A stretch of DNA of 26,957 bases, from contig JAHEHB010000018.1 in assembly GCA_024644775.1 (NCBI GenBank), positions 1 through 26,957 of the forward strand, in the 5' to 3' direction. Below the pieces are notes generated by a model. That model did no database searches. It was not told the origin of the DNA and worked only from the letters and a program-made list of their open reading frames with translations. Positions 8,949 to 17,077 of this stretch are shown one piece after another. The number at the start of each line of letters is the position of its first letter. Within the stretch, counting starts at the first letter, position 1. The stretch comes from Deltaproteobacteria bacterium. Its GTDB lineage: Bacteria; Desulfobacterota; Desulfobacteria; Desulfobacterales; SURF-15. The position numbers and the translations under genes were made by a program.

Positions 8949-9030
8949 CCGCTGGACACTGAAGATATAAAAGAATCCCCAACAGCGGCCGTGGTTGATC
9001 AGGATCACATTGGTTAAATAATAAGCGAGT

Positions 9031-9044
9031 TGGCGCTTGCGCCA
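9031..9044. terminator. Small hairpin between convergent genes
   Basis: TGGCGC and GCGCCA face each other across a two-base centre (effectively a four-base loop) between the ends of the corrinoid activator and alkylsulfatase genes. There is no clear T-run on either side, so a terminator role is uncertain. Confidence 0.3.
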
Positions 9045-9072
9045 TTCGGGGTAGAATAACAAAAACTCCTCA

Positions 9073-10782
9073 CTATCGGATGGTTAGCCAAATGGGAAAC
9101 GGTTCCAACTCGAAGTAATTAAAGAAGCGTTCAACATTCGTCCACTTTCCTTCTACCGTAACGTCGCCAGAGTTGACACCGTTTTTTATGTTTAAAATGT
9201 TGAGGATATTTTCGTTTAAAAAGCTTCTACTCATTTTAAGTTTAACATCAACTTTTTCCGGTAGATATTCATGGAACTGAGCAACCCCCCTGCGTATCTC
9301 GATGGCGTAATTCTCATCTGCCTCAGTAATTTGAAATCCCATGGTTAGTTGTGCGTCAAATGTTTGTTCGGCGATGAGTCTGAGCGTCAACGCTTCTATG
9401 ATAACGCCGGCCGGAAGGGCTTTTACGACATCCGGTGAGGCAAATTTTTGGCCCGGTAGTTTATGAGCGCTTTCCATGTCCAGTGAGCCGTCCAGCTCCA
9501 TGGCCGATGTCAAATACCAATTGCGCCAGTTGATATTCATCTGCGCATAGCCCAGGTTACGAAACGCCGCCGCCTTGATATTGCGCGCATCCCTGTCGTT
9601 GTGATCGATTCGGATGAGGTATGTCGCTAATTCGGCGGCCCACTGATAATCGCCGTTTTCATAGACCTTTTTTGCTTCTTTGAGTACGGTATTCCGTCCC
9701 CCCATCAGTCTGACAAGTCGCTTCGATTGCTTCTTTTTGGGAATGGGATCCAACGCAACCGGGTCTCCCTGAAACCACCCCAAATAGCCGTAGTAGATAT
9801 CTCGAACACAATGCTTTACCGTACCGTAGTATTGACGAAGATAGGGTTTGTAATTTTCAAGGTGAGGCGGAAATGTCACTTTGTGAACCAGCTCATCGGG
9901 TGTTAACCCCCGGTTCATAAATCGAAGGGTCTGGTCGTGTAGGTATTGAATACCGTCGCGGTACATCCTTAAGACGTCTTCGACATGCGATGCGCCGAAC
10001 ACGGGCTGGCCGTGACCGGGAACCATGTTCTCCGCTTTAAGAGACCGCAGCACATCAATACTTTTAAACCACAACACCGGATCACGAAATTTCGAGCCCC
10101 GCAGCGGATAGAGATTCGGAAACGTCGGTCCCTGAATCACCTCTGCGGATAAAAGAATTTTACTATCCGGTAAATAAACCACGATTTCATCCGGTGCTTC
10201 ACTGGGCACATGAATCAGCGTCATCCGGATACCTGAAACGGTGATGTCCAGTGTTTTTTTCATGGTGATGGTCGGCGGAATAAATGTGAAAGTGCCCACT
10301 TTTGTCAGCGGCCCCAAAGCGATGTTCATATCTTTTCGGTCTTCGGGAGACAGAAATGCACCAAATGTGTATCGCGTGCGCATGCTTAATATGGGGCCGA
10401 GCTGGACACTCTGTCCCGCAAGATTATCGACTAATTGCTCATGGGCGTAAATCTCCACGCTTCCGTTATTAACTTCTTCTTCTGAAACCCAGCCTTTCAT
10501 GCCGTGAATATGATCCGGATGAAAATGCGTTAATATGATAGCCTTTATGGGCTTTGAGGTGATTTTGCTGAATTCTTTTTTCACCTCTTTGGCCGATTCG
10601 ATTTCTCTACCCACGTCGACCAGAATGATACCGTCTTCTCCCTCGATCATAATGGTGTTGGCCGGTGCCCATCCGACCGCGGAATATATATTTTCGCCGA
10701 TTTTATAAACTTTCTTTTTAAACAACTCTGTATGGGCTTTGAGTTCAGGATGAATACCGGGGGGGATCTGCGGATTTGGCAT
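9073..10782 (-). CDS. Alkylsulfatase-type metallo-beta-lactamase-fold hydrolase with SCP2 C-terminal domain
   Basis: Likely hydrolyses alkyl sulfate esters to alcohol and sulfate with a two-zinc centre. The 569-residue protein has an MBL domain at about residues 20-290 with THFHPDH (His86, His88, Asp90, His91). Further candidate zinc ligands lie in SEAPDE and LLSAEVIQG, as in SdsA1-like enzymes, and in PGHGQP. An alpha-helical dimerisation region spans roughly 300-440 and includes GRNTVLKEAKKVYENGDY. An SCP2-like lipid-binding domain follows at about 450-569. The usual length is 620-660 because characterised enzymes carry a signal peptide; this one has none, so it should be cytoplasmic. The start has AGGAGG five bases upstream. 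It is transcribed towards the corrinoid locus and sits in a sulfatase cluster. The exact substrate is unknown. Confidence 0.88.
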   Translation of the reverse strand: MPNPQIPPGIHPELKAHTELFKKKVYKIGENIYSAVGWAPANTIMIEGEDGIILVDVGREIESAKEVKKEFSKITSKPIKAIILTHFHPDHIHGMKGWVSEEEVNNGSVEIYAHEQLVDNLAGQSVQLGPILSMRTRYTFGAFLSPEDRKDMNIALGPLTKVGTFTFIPPTITMKKTLDITVSGIRMTLIHVPSEAPDEIVVYLPDSKILLSAEVIQGPTFPNLYPLRGSKFRDPVLWFKSIDVLRSLKAENMVPGHGQPVFGASHVEDVLRMYRDGIQYLHDQTLRFMNRGLTPDELVHKVTFPPHLENYKPYLRQYYGTVKHCVRDIYYGYLGWFQGDPVALDPIPKKKQSKRLVRLMGGRNTVLKEAKKVYENGDYQWAAELATYLIRIDHNDRDARNIKAAAFRNLGYAQMNINWRNWYLTSAMELDGSLDMESAHKLPGQKFASPDVVKALPAGVIIEALTLRLIAEQTFDAQLTMGFQITEADENYAIEIRRGVAQFHEYLPEKVDVKLKMSRSFLNENILNILNIKNGVNSGDVTVEGKWTNVERFFNYFELEPFPIWLTIR

Positions 10783-10871
10783 GAATGCCTCCTGTTCGTA
10801 AACTAGAGATACGGACTTAATGCCTAATTACTAATTCAGCCCTTGCATTGTAAATGCGTATTTGTATATCG

Positions 10872-10886
10872 TGGTTTTTGAAACCA
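10872..10886. repeat. Perfect short inverted repeat
   Basis: TGGTTT and AAACCA separated by TTG form a 6-bp dyad in the spacer between the minus-strand alkylsulfatase and the sulfatase fragment. It could be an operator or a minor hairpin. Confidence 0.35.
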
Positions 10887-10907
10887 GATTAAACCTCAAT
10901 CGATAAA
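10878..10907 (+). promoter_or_regulatory. Weak candidate promoter for the sulfatase fragment
   Basis: TTGAAA at 10878-10883 and GATAAA at 10902-10907 with an 18-bp spacer could act as a promoter about 45 bp before the ATG at 10959. The -10 box is poor and the -35 box overlaps the short dyad. Confidence 0.25.
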
Positions 10908-10958
10908 TTCTTTTTACGCCTTGAACAGTGAACCTTTTTCATAATCCGGAGGTAAGAC

Positions 10959-11105
10959 ATGAGCAATGTCATCATTATAATGATTGACAGCCTCTCTTTT
11001 TCCACACACGACCTTCAAGAAAACAAGTTCTTATCACTCACTGCCTGGCTTTTGCGATCTTTAACCGAAGTTTTTCGTCTTCATGCCTTTCCCCTTCTGT
11101 GGTGA
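10959..11105 (+). pseudogene. 5' fragment of a sulfatase-family gene
   Basis: An ORF of 48 codons starts with ATG at 10959, seven bases after a good CCGGAGG ribosome site. It encodes MSNVIIIMIDSL at its N-terminus, closely resembling the opening of the intact sulfatase-fold protein at 17078 (MNLILIIIDSL), where the Asp is a metal ligand. After about 12 residues the similarity stops. The reading frame then runs into the 3' end of the minus-strand arylsulfatase and ends at 11105. The likely history is deletion of a plus-strand sulfatase gene, leaving its start behind. It is too short for a functional enzyme. A chance match of a short hydrophobic strand remains possible, but strand, ribosome site and cluster context support the reading. 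Confidence 0.5.
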
Positions 11106-13332
11106 CAACAACCCGGTTGAGGGTTCCAGTAAAGCGGAAGGGTGACCGGTAGTCCTCGGTTGTGGGGGTTTGTCCGTCGTAACCGCAGCACAGGCCGTCG
11201 TCGGCCAGGTGATATCGCAATCCGATCGTGCGGGGGATTTCGCCTTCTGCCACCTGGCGGTCGTTGATGAACAGACGTCCGATGCCCCCGGCGCCGAGAG
11301 TTTTGGTTCCAGTCTTTTCAAACCGGTATCTCAACGTGCAGGGTCCCCGGGGCAGCTCGAATTCGGACGTGATCGTATACCGTTCCAGATTTAAAAAATT
11401 GTGAACGTAATGGAGATTTTCATCTTTTACGTAAAAACTGTAGCCGCCGTATCGTCCGCCGTGGGCTAGGAGAACCCCTTCCACCCCCTGTTCGGGGATC
11501 TCCACTTCCGCCGAAATCTCGTGGGAACGGTTCTTGACGTCCACCGCCGCCCCCTCTCCCACCGGAGCGCCGAAGGGGTAGTAAATATATGCTTCCCGAT
11601 CGCGGTAAGGTTTGGGACGGAACCCCAGAAAGCGATGCCCTCCACGGTCATCCAGGGGAAGAACGTTGTAGCGGCCGGCCTCCGCCCACCACAACTCCTG
11701 GAGCTCCCGCAATTTGTCGGGGTATCGGTCTGAAAGATCTCGGGATTCGGAAAAATCTTCCGCCACGTGGTACAGTTCCCACTGGTCGTCGTCAAAAGAC
11801 TTGGGCTCCCACATGAGTCTCCAGGTTCGGTGCCATGCGACTGCTTTCCACCCTTTATGGTAAATAGCCCGGCATCCCATCATTTCATAGTATTGCGTCA
11901 CATGACGCTCCTGTGCATCCTTGCCATCGAAGGTATAGGAAAATCCGGTTCCCTCTATGGGGCTCTGGTCGATTCCGTTGATACTTTCCGGCGCATCCAG
12001 ACCCAAGACCTCTAGAATGGTCGGCACGAGGTCGATCGCGTGACAGTACTGCCCCCTCTTTTCGCCTCCGGCCTGGATACCGGCCGGCCAGGCAACGATC
12101 ATGGGGTCGGTCACGCCCCCCTCGTGGGTTTCCCTTTTCCAGCGCTTCAACGGTGTGTTCCCGGCCCAGGTCCACCCCCAGGGATAGTTGGGGTACGATT
12201 CCGGACCGCCCAATTTGTCCATCATTTTCAAGTTTTCTTCCACCGTGAAAGGAACCGAGTTGTACAGGCAGGCCTCATTGATCGACCCGTGCGGACCGCC
12301 TTCCGAGCTGGCGCCGTTGTCTGAGATCAGAACGATCAGTGTATTTTCATACTGGCCGATATCTTTCAGAAAATCGATCAATCTCCCGATATGGTCATCC
12401 GTGTGTTCAAGAAAACCGGCAAAGACTTCCATAAAACGAGCGTACAGACGCTTTTCGTCTTCTGAGAGCGATTCCCAGTCCTGGACCCACTCGGGTCTCG
12501 GCGGTAGCTCTGTCCCCGGAGGGATAATCCCCGCATCGAGCTGCCTTTGATAGATCTCCTCTCGCCAGCTCTCCCAGCCCTGATCGAACTTTCCCCTGTA
12601 TTTATCGATCCACTCCTTTGGGGCTTGATGAGGGGCGTGCATGGCGCCAGGGGAAAAGTACATGAAAAACGGTTTCTCCGGATCGACATTCTTGAGATCC
12701 GTGATGAACTCGATAGCCTTGTCCGTCAGATCTTCGGTCAGGTGGTAGCCTTCTGAAACCGGTTTCGGCGGGGTTATGCTGTGGTTGTCGTAAATCAGAT
12801 TGGGTTCGTATTGATCGGTGTGCCCACCGAGAAACCCATAGAAACGCTCAAAACCCCGTCCCAGGGGCCACCGTTCTTTGGTTGCGGCCATGTTGGTCTC
12901 GTAATCCGGCGTCAAGTGCCACTTCCCGAGAGCGTAGCAGGCATAGCCGTGCATCGATAGGATTTCGCTCAAGAATCCGTTTTCTCTGGGAATCTTTGCG
13001 CTGTAACCGGGAAATCCCGTCGTGTATTCCGCGATGCACCCCATCCCGTTGGTGTGATGGTTTCGCCCGGTGAGCACGCAGGACCTCGTCGGGGAACACA
13101 TGGCAGCCGTATGAAAGTTGGTATACATCACCCCCTCGTCCGCCAGGCGGTCCATATTCGAGGTTGCGATGTCCGATCCGTAACAGCCGAGCTGCGCAAA
13201 CCCCACATCATCCAGGACGATAAAAAGGATGTTGGGGGCCTTCTCGGGCGCATGGAGCGGCTCCTGCCAGCAGGGGATTGATTCCTGATAATATCGTCCG
13301 ATGTTGGCTCTAACAGTTTTGCTTTTGCTCAT
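11038..13332 (-). CDS. Type I (formylglycine) arylsulfatase, large cytoplasmic form
   Basis: Hydrolyses sulfate esters using a formylglycine made from cysteine. At 764 residues it is longer than most 450-600-residue sulfatases. The N-terminal metal site is LFIVLDDVGF (Asp41, Asp42). The activation motif is CSPTR followed by SCVLTGR, with Cys79 as the residue to be converted by a formylglycine-generating enzyme, which is not in this window. The second metal site is LIVLISDNGASSEGG. Residues of about 590-764 form an extra beta-rich C-terminal domain containing GRYGGYSFYVKDENLHYVHN, as in large AtsA-type enzymes. No signal peptide is present, so it probably acts in the cytoplasm on an imported substrate, or is exported by another route. 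A promoter is readable at 13392-13420. G+C looks higher here than in the TRAP region. Confidence 0.93.
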   Translation of the reverse strand: MSKSKTVRANIGRYYQESIPCWQEPLHAPEKAPNILFIVLDDVGFAQLGCYGSDIATSNMDRLADEGVMYTNFHTAAMCSPTRSCVLTGRNHHTNGMGCIAEYTTGFPGYSAKIPRENGFLSEILSMHGYACYALGKWHLTPDYETNMAATKERWPLGRGFERFYGFLGGHTDQYEPNLIYDNHSITPPKPVSEGYHLTEDLTDKAIEFITDLKNVDPEKPFFMYFSPGAMHAPHQAPKEWIDKYRGKFDQGWESWREEIYQRQLDAGIIPPGTELPPRPEWVQDWESLSEDEKRLYARFMEVFAGFLEHTDDHIGRLIDFLKDIGQYENTLIVLISDNGASSEGGPHGSINEACLYNSVPFTVEENLKMMDKLGGPESYPNYPWGWTWAGNTPLKRWKRETHEGGVTDPMIVAWPAGIQAGGEKRGQYCHAIDLVPTILEVLGLDAPESINGIDQSPIEGTGFSYTFDGKDAQERHVTQYYEMMGCRAIYHKGWKAVAWHRTWRLMWEPKSFDDDQWELYHVAEDFSESRDLSDRYPDKLRELQELWWAEAGRYNVLPLDDRGGHRFLGFRPKPYRDREAYIYYPFGAPVGEGAAVDVKNRSHEISAEVEIPEQGVEGVLLAHGGRYGGYSFYVKDENLHYVHNFLNLERYTITSEFELPRGPCTLRYRFEKTGTKTLGAGGIGRLFINDRQVAEGEIPRTIGLRYHLADDGLCCGYDGQTPTTEDYRSPFRFTGTLNRVVVTTEGERHEDEKLRLKIAKARQ

Positions 13333-13361
13333 TATCTTTTTCTCCCGGCTAAATACTTAAA

Positions 13362-13379
13362 TTGATATAGAGTTGATAT
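13362..13379. repeat. Short direct repeat in the arylsulfatase leader
   Basis: TTGATAT occurs at 13362-13368 and 13373-13379, 11 bp apart and so about one helical turn, between the proposed promoter and the arylsulfatase start. It could be a regulator site, but there is no direct support. Confidence 0.25.
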
Positions 13380-13391
13380 CTAAACTACACT

Positions 13392-13420
13392 ATAGTATAT
13401 TTCTTTTTTCAATCGGTCAA
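13392..13420 (-). promoter_or_regulatory. Candidate sigma70-type promoter for the arylsulfatase gene
   Basis: On the minus strand TTGACC (13420-13415) and TACTAT (13397-13392) are separated by exactly 17 bp, each one base from the consensus. The start point would be near 13385, giving a leader of roughly 50 nt. Confidence 0.55.
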
Positions 13421-13623
13421 ACAGCGAAAGAGAACAGGGTAAACCGCTAATTATCATTGTAAAATCGGGGAAATTTCTTTTCTGGATAAATGGGTGAGCT
13501 TTTTTGACCGGATGAGAAAGCTTGGGTTAATGAAACAATCATTGATCTTGCGCCTTTCCGATCACGGACTCCCTTTTGGATCATAGATCCGGTACCACTC
13601 AACAACCTAAAGGAGGAAAATCT

Positions 13624-14607
13624 ATGTTGAAACATTTATTTTCAGGCAAAACTGTTGCAACCATTATCCTGATCATTATAACCGTGGCATCTACTGTCGG
13701 CGTTTCCATGGCAAAGTATCCCGCCAGGCGGATTACCTTGATCCACCCTTGGAAGCCGGGGATGCCGGCCCATGTGGCGGCCCAGCTTCTAGCCGAGAAG
13801 ATGGGCAAGGTCCTGGGACAGAAGATCGTGGTCAACTGTGTAACCGGCGGCTCCGGGGTCAAAGCCGTCATGCAGACGTTGAGCAAAGCCGCAGACGGCT
13901 ACACCATCATGAACATGTACGGCGCACCGGGCGCCACCGTTCCGCTGATCCGGGAGGTAAAATACGATCCGGTCAAAGACTTCATCCCCGTTGGCGGACC
14001 GGTTCTGGGGGTGGATGTGGTCTCGATCAAAAAGGGTGACACCCGATTCAGCACGTATAAAGAGCTGATCGAATACGGAAAGAAAAACCCGGGGCTAAAA
14101 TACGGCGGCCCCCGAAACTCACTGCCGCATCTGAGCATCGTAATCCTGCTCAAACGCCAGGGTGTCAAGTGCAAGATGGTCCCCTATCCGGGAAGTGTTC
14201 CGGCCATGAAAGACCTTCTGGCCGGTGTGCTCGATTTTGCCTTTCCCAACGCGGGTGGATACATTACCTATAAAGACGAGATGACCCCCCTGGCCACCCT
14301 CACCACAAAACCCTCCAAACTGGTGCCCGGAACCCCTGCGGCTGGAGAACTCTTTGATTCCCCGGTGGCCTCCGGCTGGAATTTCTGGACCGTCAGGAAG
14401 GGAACGCCCAAGGACCGGGTGAAGGTGCTCCAGGATGCCATGGCCCAGGTGTTTAAGGATCCTGCGTATGAAAAGAAACTCAACGAAATCGGCTGGGAGT
14501 TTGGCGGGAAGCCGCCTGAGGATTACGTCAAGGTGATCGACGTAACACAGGGTGTTCTGAAGGAAGGCGTCGAAGCCTCCAAGTGGGAGGCGGAGCTCAC
14601 GTTTTAG
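13624..14607 (+). CDS. tctC: Tripartite tricarboxylate transporter solute-binding protein, TctC/Bug family
   Basis: Periplasmic receptor of a TTT importer. The ATG at 13624 follows AAAGGAGGAAAATCT and opens a signal peptide (LFSGKTVATIILIIITV, cleavage near SMA-KYP); the longer frame from 13576 is not needed. The mature protein begins YPARRITLIHPWKPG, corresponding to the YPxxPI opening of Bug receptors. It keeps the family's VVNCVTGGSGVKAV loop, which contacts the ligand carboxylate, and the later LKYGGPRNSLPHLS and VPYPGSVPAMKDLLAG segments. The 327-residue length is normal. Bug receptors bind carboxylated or amphipathic small molecules, so the ligand could be an aromatic or carboxylated sulfate ester, given the sulfatases on both sides (inference). 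A hairpin separates it from tctB. Confidence 0.92.
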   Translation: MLKHLFSGKTVATIILIIITVASTVGVSMAKYPARRITLIHPWKPGMPAHVAAQLLAEKMGKVLGQKIVVNCVTGGSGVKAVMQTLSKAADGYTIMNMYGAPGATVPLIREVKYDPVKDFIPVGGPVLGVDVVSIKKGDTRFSTYKELIEYGKKNPGLKYGGPRNSLPHLSIVILLKRQGVKCKMVPYPGSVPAMKDLLAGVLDFAFPNAGGYITYKDEMTPLATLTTKPSKLVPGTPAAGELFDSPVASGWNFWTVRKGTPKDRVKVLQDAMAQVFKDPAYEKKLNEIGWEFGGKPPEDYVKVIDVTQGVLKEGVEASKWEAELTF

Positions 14608-14650
14608 TCGATTAAACGGGAGGGCCAGGCAATATCCACGTGACGTGACA

Positions 14651-14675
14651 ACAGGGGTTGCCCGGCTGTTTTTTT
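14651..14675 (+). terminator. Hairpin plus T-run between tctC and tctB
   Basis: ACAG (14651-14654) pairs with CTGT (14666-14669), with GGG and CCC closing the top around TTG and two bulged G residues. Seven T residues follow at 14669-14675. It is an imperfect but recognisable intrinsic terminator, in the same relative position as the hairpin behind dctP. Confidence 0.45.
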
Positions 14676-14854
14676 CTCTGTGCACCTCCACAAACTGGCA
14701 ATTATGGACGCATGCGATCGGCTTTCGGCAAAAGCGATGATAACGAACGTTTGGCTGATGCCGGTGCACTGGTTGCAGGAAATCCCATCCGGGCATGGAA
14801 GATTCTGGATGGACACCGGGTAACTGAAACACGGTTCCCCTGGGCCAGAGGCTT

Positions 14855-15388
14855 ATGATGGATCGCAAACACATTCAAACGATTCTCACAGATCTGCTTT
14901 TTCTTGGTGTGGCGGCATATGTGTTCTATGAAACCGCCACGCGTTTTGCCGCCGCAGGCGCCGCCAAAGGCGGCGCGCTGACAAATGCCGCCTTCTACCC
15001 CAGACTTCTGGCCGGCCTGATGCTCGTATTGGCCCTGTGCAACATCGCCAAACAAGCATTTCTTTCTTATAAGGAGCACCGCCCCGGATCGGGATCTACA
15101 GGTCCCGACGATACGTCTGACTCACGGGAGAAACCGGAACTCCGAAACGTCATGCTCGGTTTTGGCTGTCTCGCGTGGTTTTGGGGATATATCTGTATTC
15201 TGGAATTTCTGGGGTATCTAATCGCCACGCCGATCATGCTGGCGGGTATTCTGGCGGCCCTGGGTGTTCGCAAACCCTGGGCCAACCTTGCCTATGCCGC
15301 CGGAGGAACCATGGGGATGTATCTGTTTTTTCAGGAGATGCTGGATGTGGTCCTACCGATCGGCCTGCTGGGTCGATTCATGGAATGA
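14855..15388 (+). CDS. tctB: Tripartite tricarboxylate transporter small membrane subunit, TctB family
   Basis: Small membrane subunit of the TTT importer, 177 residues. A first helix spans about 10-27 (LTDLLFLGVAAYVFYETA), a second covers about 45-65 (AAFYPRLLAGLMLVLALCN, where FYPRLLA is a TctB landmark), a hydrophilic loop with a charged SREKPELRN segment follows, and two or three helices lie at about 95-170. Sequence conservation is generally poor in this family, but position between tctC and tctA is diagnostic. Two consecutive ATG codons (14855 and 14858) could both serve as start. The upstream 250-bp gap holds the hairpin at 14651 and no convincing gene. Confidence 0.88.
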   Translation: MMDRKHIQTILTDLLFLGVAAYVFYETATRFAAAGAAKGGALTNAAFYPRLLAGLMLVLALCNIAKQAFLSYKEHRPGSGSTGPDDTSDSREKPELRNVMLGFGCLAWFWGYICILEFLGYLIATPIMLAGILAALGVRKPWANLAYAAGGTMGMYLFFQEMLDVVLPIGLLGRFME

Positions 15389-15417
15389 TCTAAAAACAAC
15401 ACCATAGGAAAATCGAC

Positions 15418-16923
15418 ATGTTCGAGGTATTGTCTGCCGGTTTTGAAAGCTTTTTTGGTTTTAACCAGATCCTCAGCACCTCCTTTGGGGTGTTTTTTGG
15501 TATCGTTCTCGGGGTGCTCCCCGGTGTGGGGCCTTTGCTGGGAGTCATCATCCTCACCCCGGTTGCCTTTTATATGGATCCGGTATCCGGTATGGGGATG
15601 CTGATCGGTATTTTTGTGGGCGGTTCCTGCGGGGGGGCGATTTCAGCGATCTTGTTGAGAATTCCGGGAACCCCCATTGCCGCTGCCACCCTTCTCGACG
15701 GCTACCCCATGGCTCAGAAGGGGCAGGCCCCAGAGGCTGTTGGGTTGGCCATATCGGCCAGCTCCATCGGCGGCTTTCTCGGGGGAATCATGCTGGTCTT
15801 TTTCAGCCCGCTATTGGCCAAGGTGGCCATGAAATTCACCCCCCCGGAACTCTTTGCCCTGGCTTTTACCGGTCTGATCAGCATCGCGGTGGTTTCGGGG
15901 GAATCCACGGTCAAAGGGCTGTTGAGCGGGTGTTTGGGTCTGCTCATCGCCACCATGGGGCTGGACCCCTTTATCAGCGAATTCGATCGCTTCACCTTCG
16001 ATCAACCGAATCTTCTGGGCGGCATCAACATCGTGTCGGTTCTGGTGGGACTGTTTGCCGTGAGCGAGACCATGATCCAGATCGAAAAAGGTGTTGCGGA
16101 GTTGGATGCCAGCATCAAAATCAAAACCTTCCGGCCGCCGGTGATCTACTCCATCACCACCGTGCTAAAACGATGGGTGAACCTGCTCCGGTCCAGCACC
16201 GTCGGCGCCTTTATCGGCGCCCTGCCCGGAGCCGGTGCGGTCATCGCCGCCTTTGTCTCCTACGCGGCTGCCAAGGGGTCCGCCAAGGACCCGTCCAAGT
16301 TCGGCACCGGTATCCCGGAGGGGGTTATCGCAACGGAAGCCGCCAACAACGCCTGCTGCGGCGGCACGCTGATCCCCGCCCTGGCCCTGGCCATCCCCGG
16401 GGACGCCATCAGTGCGGTTCTCCTCAGCGCCATGATCATGCTCGGAGCCTTTCCCGGGCCCACACTTTTCAGGGATTATCCGGAAATGGCCGGCGGCATC
16501 TTTCTGGCCTATATCGCTTCCAATATTATCCTGTTTATCCTCGGCATACTCTTCACCCCGTTTTTTGTCTTCATCCTCAAATTGAAAAAAAACCGCCTCA
16601 TTCCCATCGTTTTGCTGGTTTCGGCCATCGGTACCTTTGCCCTGCAGGGGTCGGTTTTTGATCTGCAGATGATGATGTTGTTCGGACTGCTCGGGTATGT
16701 CCTAAGGAAAAACGAGTTTCCATTGGCCCCCATTATCATCGCCCGGGTGCTGGGCCCCATTGTCGAAGACAATTTTCGCCGCAGCCTGATTATGTCCGAC
16801 CACGGTATGGAGATTTTCTGGTCACGGCCCATTTCAGCGACAATCCTGACCATAAATATTCTGTTGCTTGTCTGGGCCTTTACCCCGCGGCAGGTCTGGA
16901 GACATCTGTTTGGCAGGGGCTGA
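15418..16923 (+). CDS. tctA: Tripartite tricarboxylate transporter large membrane subunit, TctA family
   Basis: Large permease subunit of the TTT importer, 501 residues and about 12 transmembrane helices. Family landmarks are clear: GVLPGVGPLLGVIILTP near residue 35, GGAISAILLRIPGTP near 75-95, LDGYPMAQKGQA, the second half-repeat GALPGAGAVIAAFVSYAAAK at about 265, and the region with GIPEGVIATEAANNACCGG near 300. The length is typical. It starts 30 bp after tctB and is surely co-transcribed with it. Behind it lies an inverted repeat (16926-16932 with 16964-16970) and then a new promoter for the sulfatase-fold gene. Confidence 0.95.
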   Translation: MFEVLSAGFESFFGFNQILSTSFGVFFGIVLGVLPGVGPLLGVIILTPVAFYMDPVSGMGMLIGIFVGGSCGGAISAILLRIPGTPIAAATLLDGYPMAQKGQAPEAVGLAISASSIGGFLGGIMLVFFSPLLAKVAMKFTPPELFALAFTGLISIAVVSGESTVKGLLSGCLGLLIATMGLDPFISEFDRFTFDQPNLLGGINIVSVLVGLFAVSETMIQIEKGVAELDASIKIKTFRPPVIYSITTVLKRWVNLLRSSTVGAFIGALPGAGAVIAAFVSYAAAKGSAKDPSKFGTGIPEGVIATEAANNACCGGTLIPALALAIPGDAISAVLLSAMIMLGAFPGPTLFRDYPEMAGGIFLAYIASNIILFILGILFTPFFVFILKLKKNRLIPIVLLVSAIGTFALQGSVFDLQMMMLFGLLGYVLRKNEFPLAPIIIARVLGPIVEDNFRRSLIMSDHGMEIFWSRPISATILTINILLLVWAFTPRQVWRHLFGRG

Positions 16924-16925
16924 AC

Positions 16926-16970
16926 ATCCGTATTCCACAGCAACCCGCGAATTGGATCCCGATTACGGAT
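16926..16970. repeat. Inverted repeat after tctA
   Basis: ATCCGTA at 16926-16932 is repeated in inverse as TACGGAT at 16964-16970. The right arm lies between the -35 and -10 boxes of the proposed sulfatase promoter, so it could be an operator; a weak transcript end for tctA is the alternative. Confidence 0.35.
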
Positions 16971-16981
16971 AATGTTATAAT
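16952..16981 (+). promoter_or_regulatory. Extended -10 promoter for the sulfatase-fold gene
   Basis: A perfect TATAAT at 16976-16981 is preceded by TGT, making an extended -10 element. A weak -35 (TTGGAT, 16952-16957) lies 18 bp away. Transcription would start near 16988, giving a leader of about 90 nt. Confidence 0.55.
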
Positions 16982-17077
16982 CGCAGGTATGCGCACGTAT
17001 TAAGAGATGACAGAGAATTTCGCACGGTTGATTAACACCAAATCAGGGAAAATCATCATATTTCAAGGTGGATGAAC

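Noticed and set aside
13504..13532. A TTGACC/TTAATG promoter for tctC
   Set aside because: The -35 box and 17-bp spacing are good but the -10 box matches the consensus poorly.
14658..14858. A 66-codon plus-strand frame between tctC and tctB
   Set aside because: No recognisable sequence or ribosome site, and it starts within the hairpin/T-run.
15930..16661. A 243-codon plus-strand open frame within tctA
   Set aside because: It overlaps the well-supported TctA frame, is Arg/His-rich and low in ordinary protein character, and has no ribosome site.
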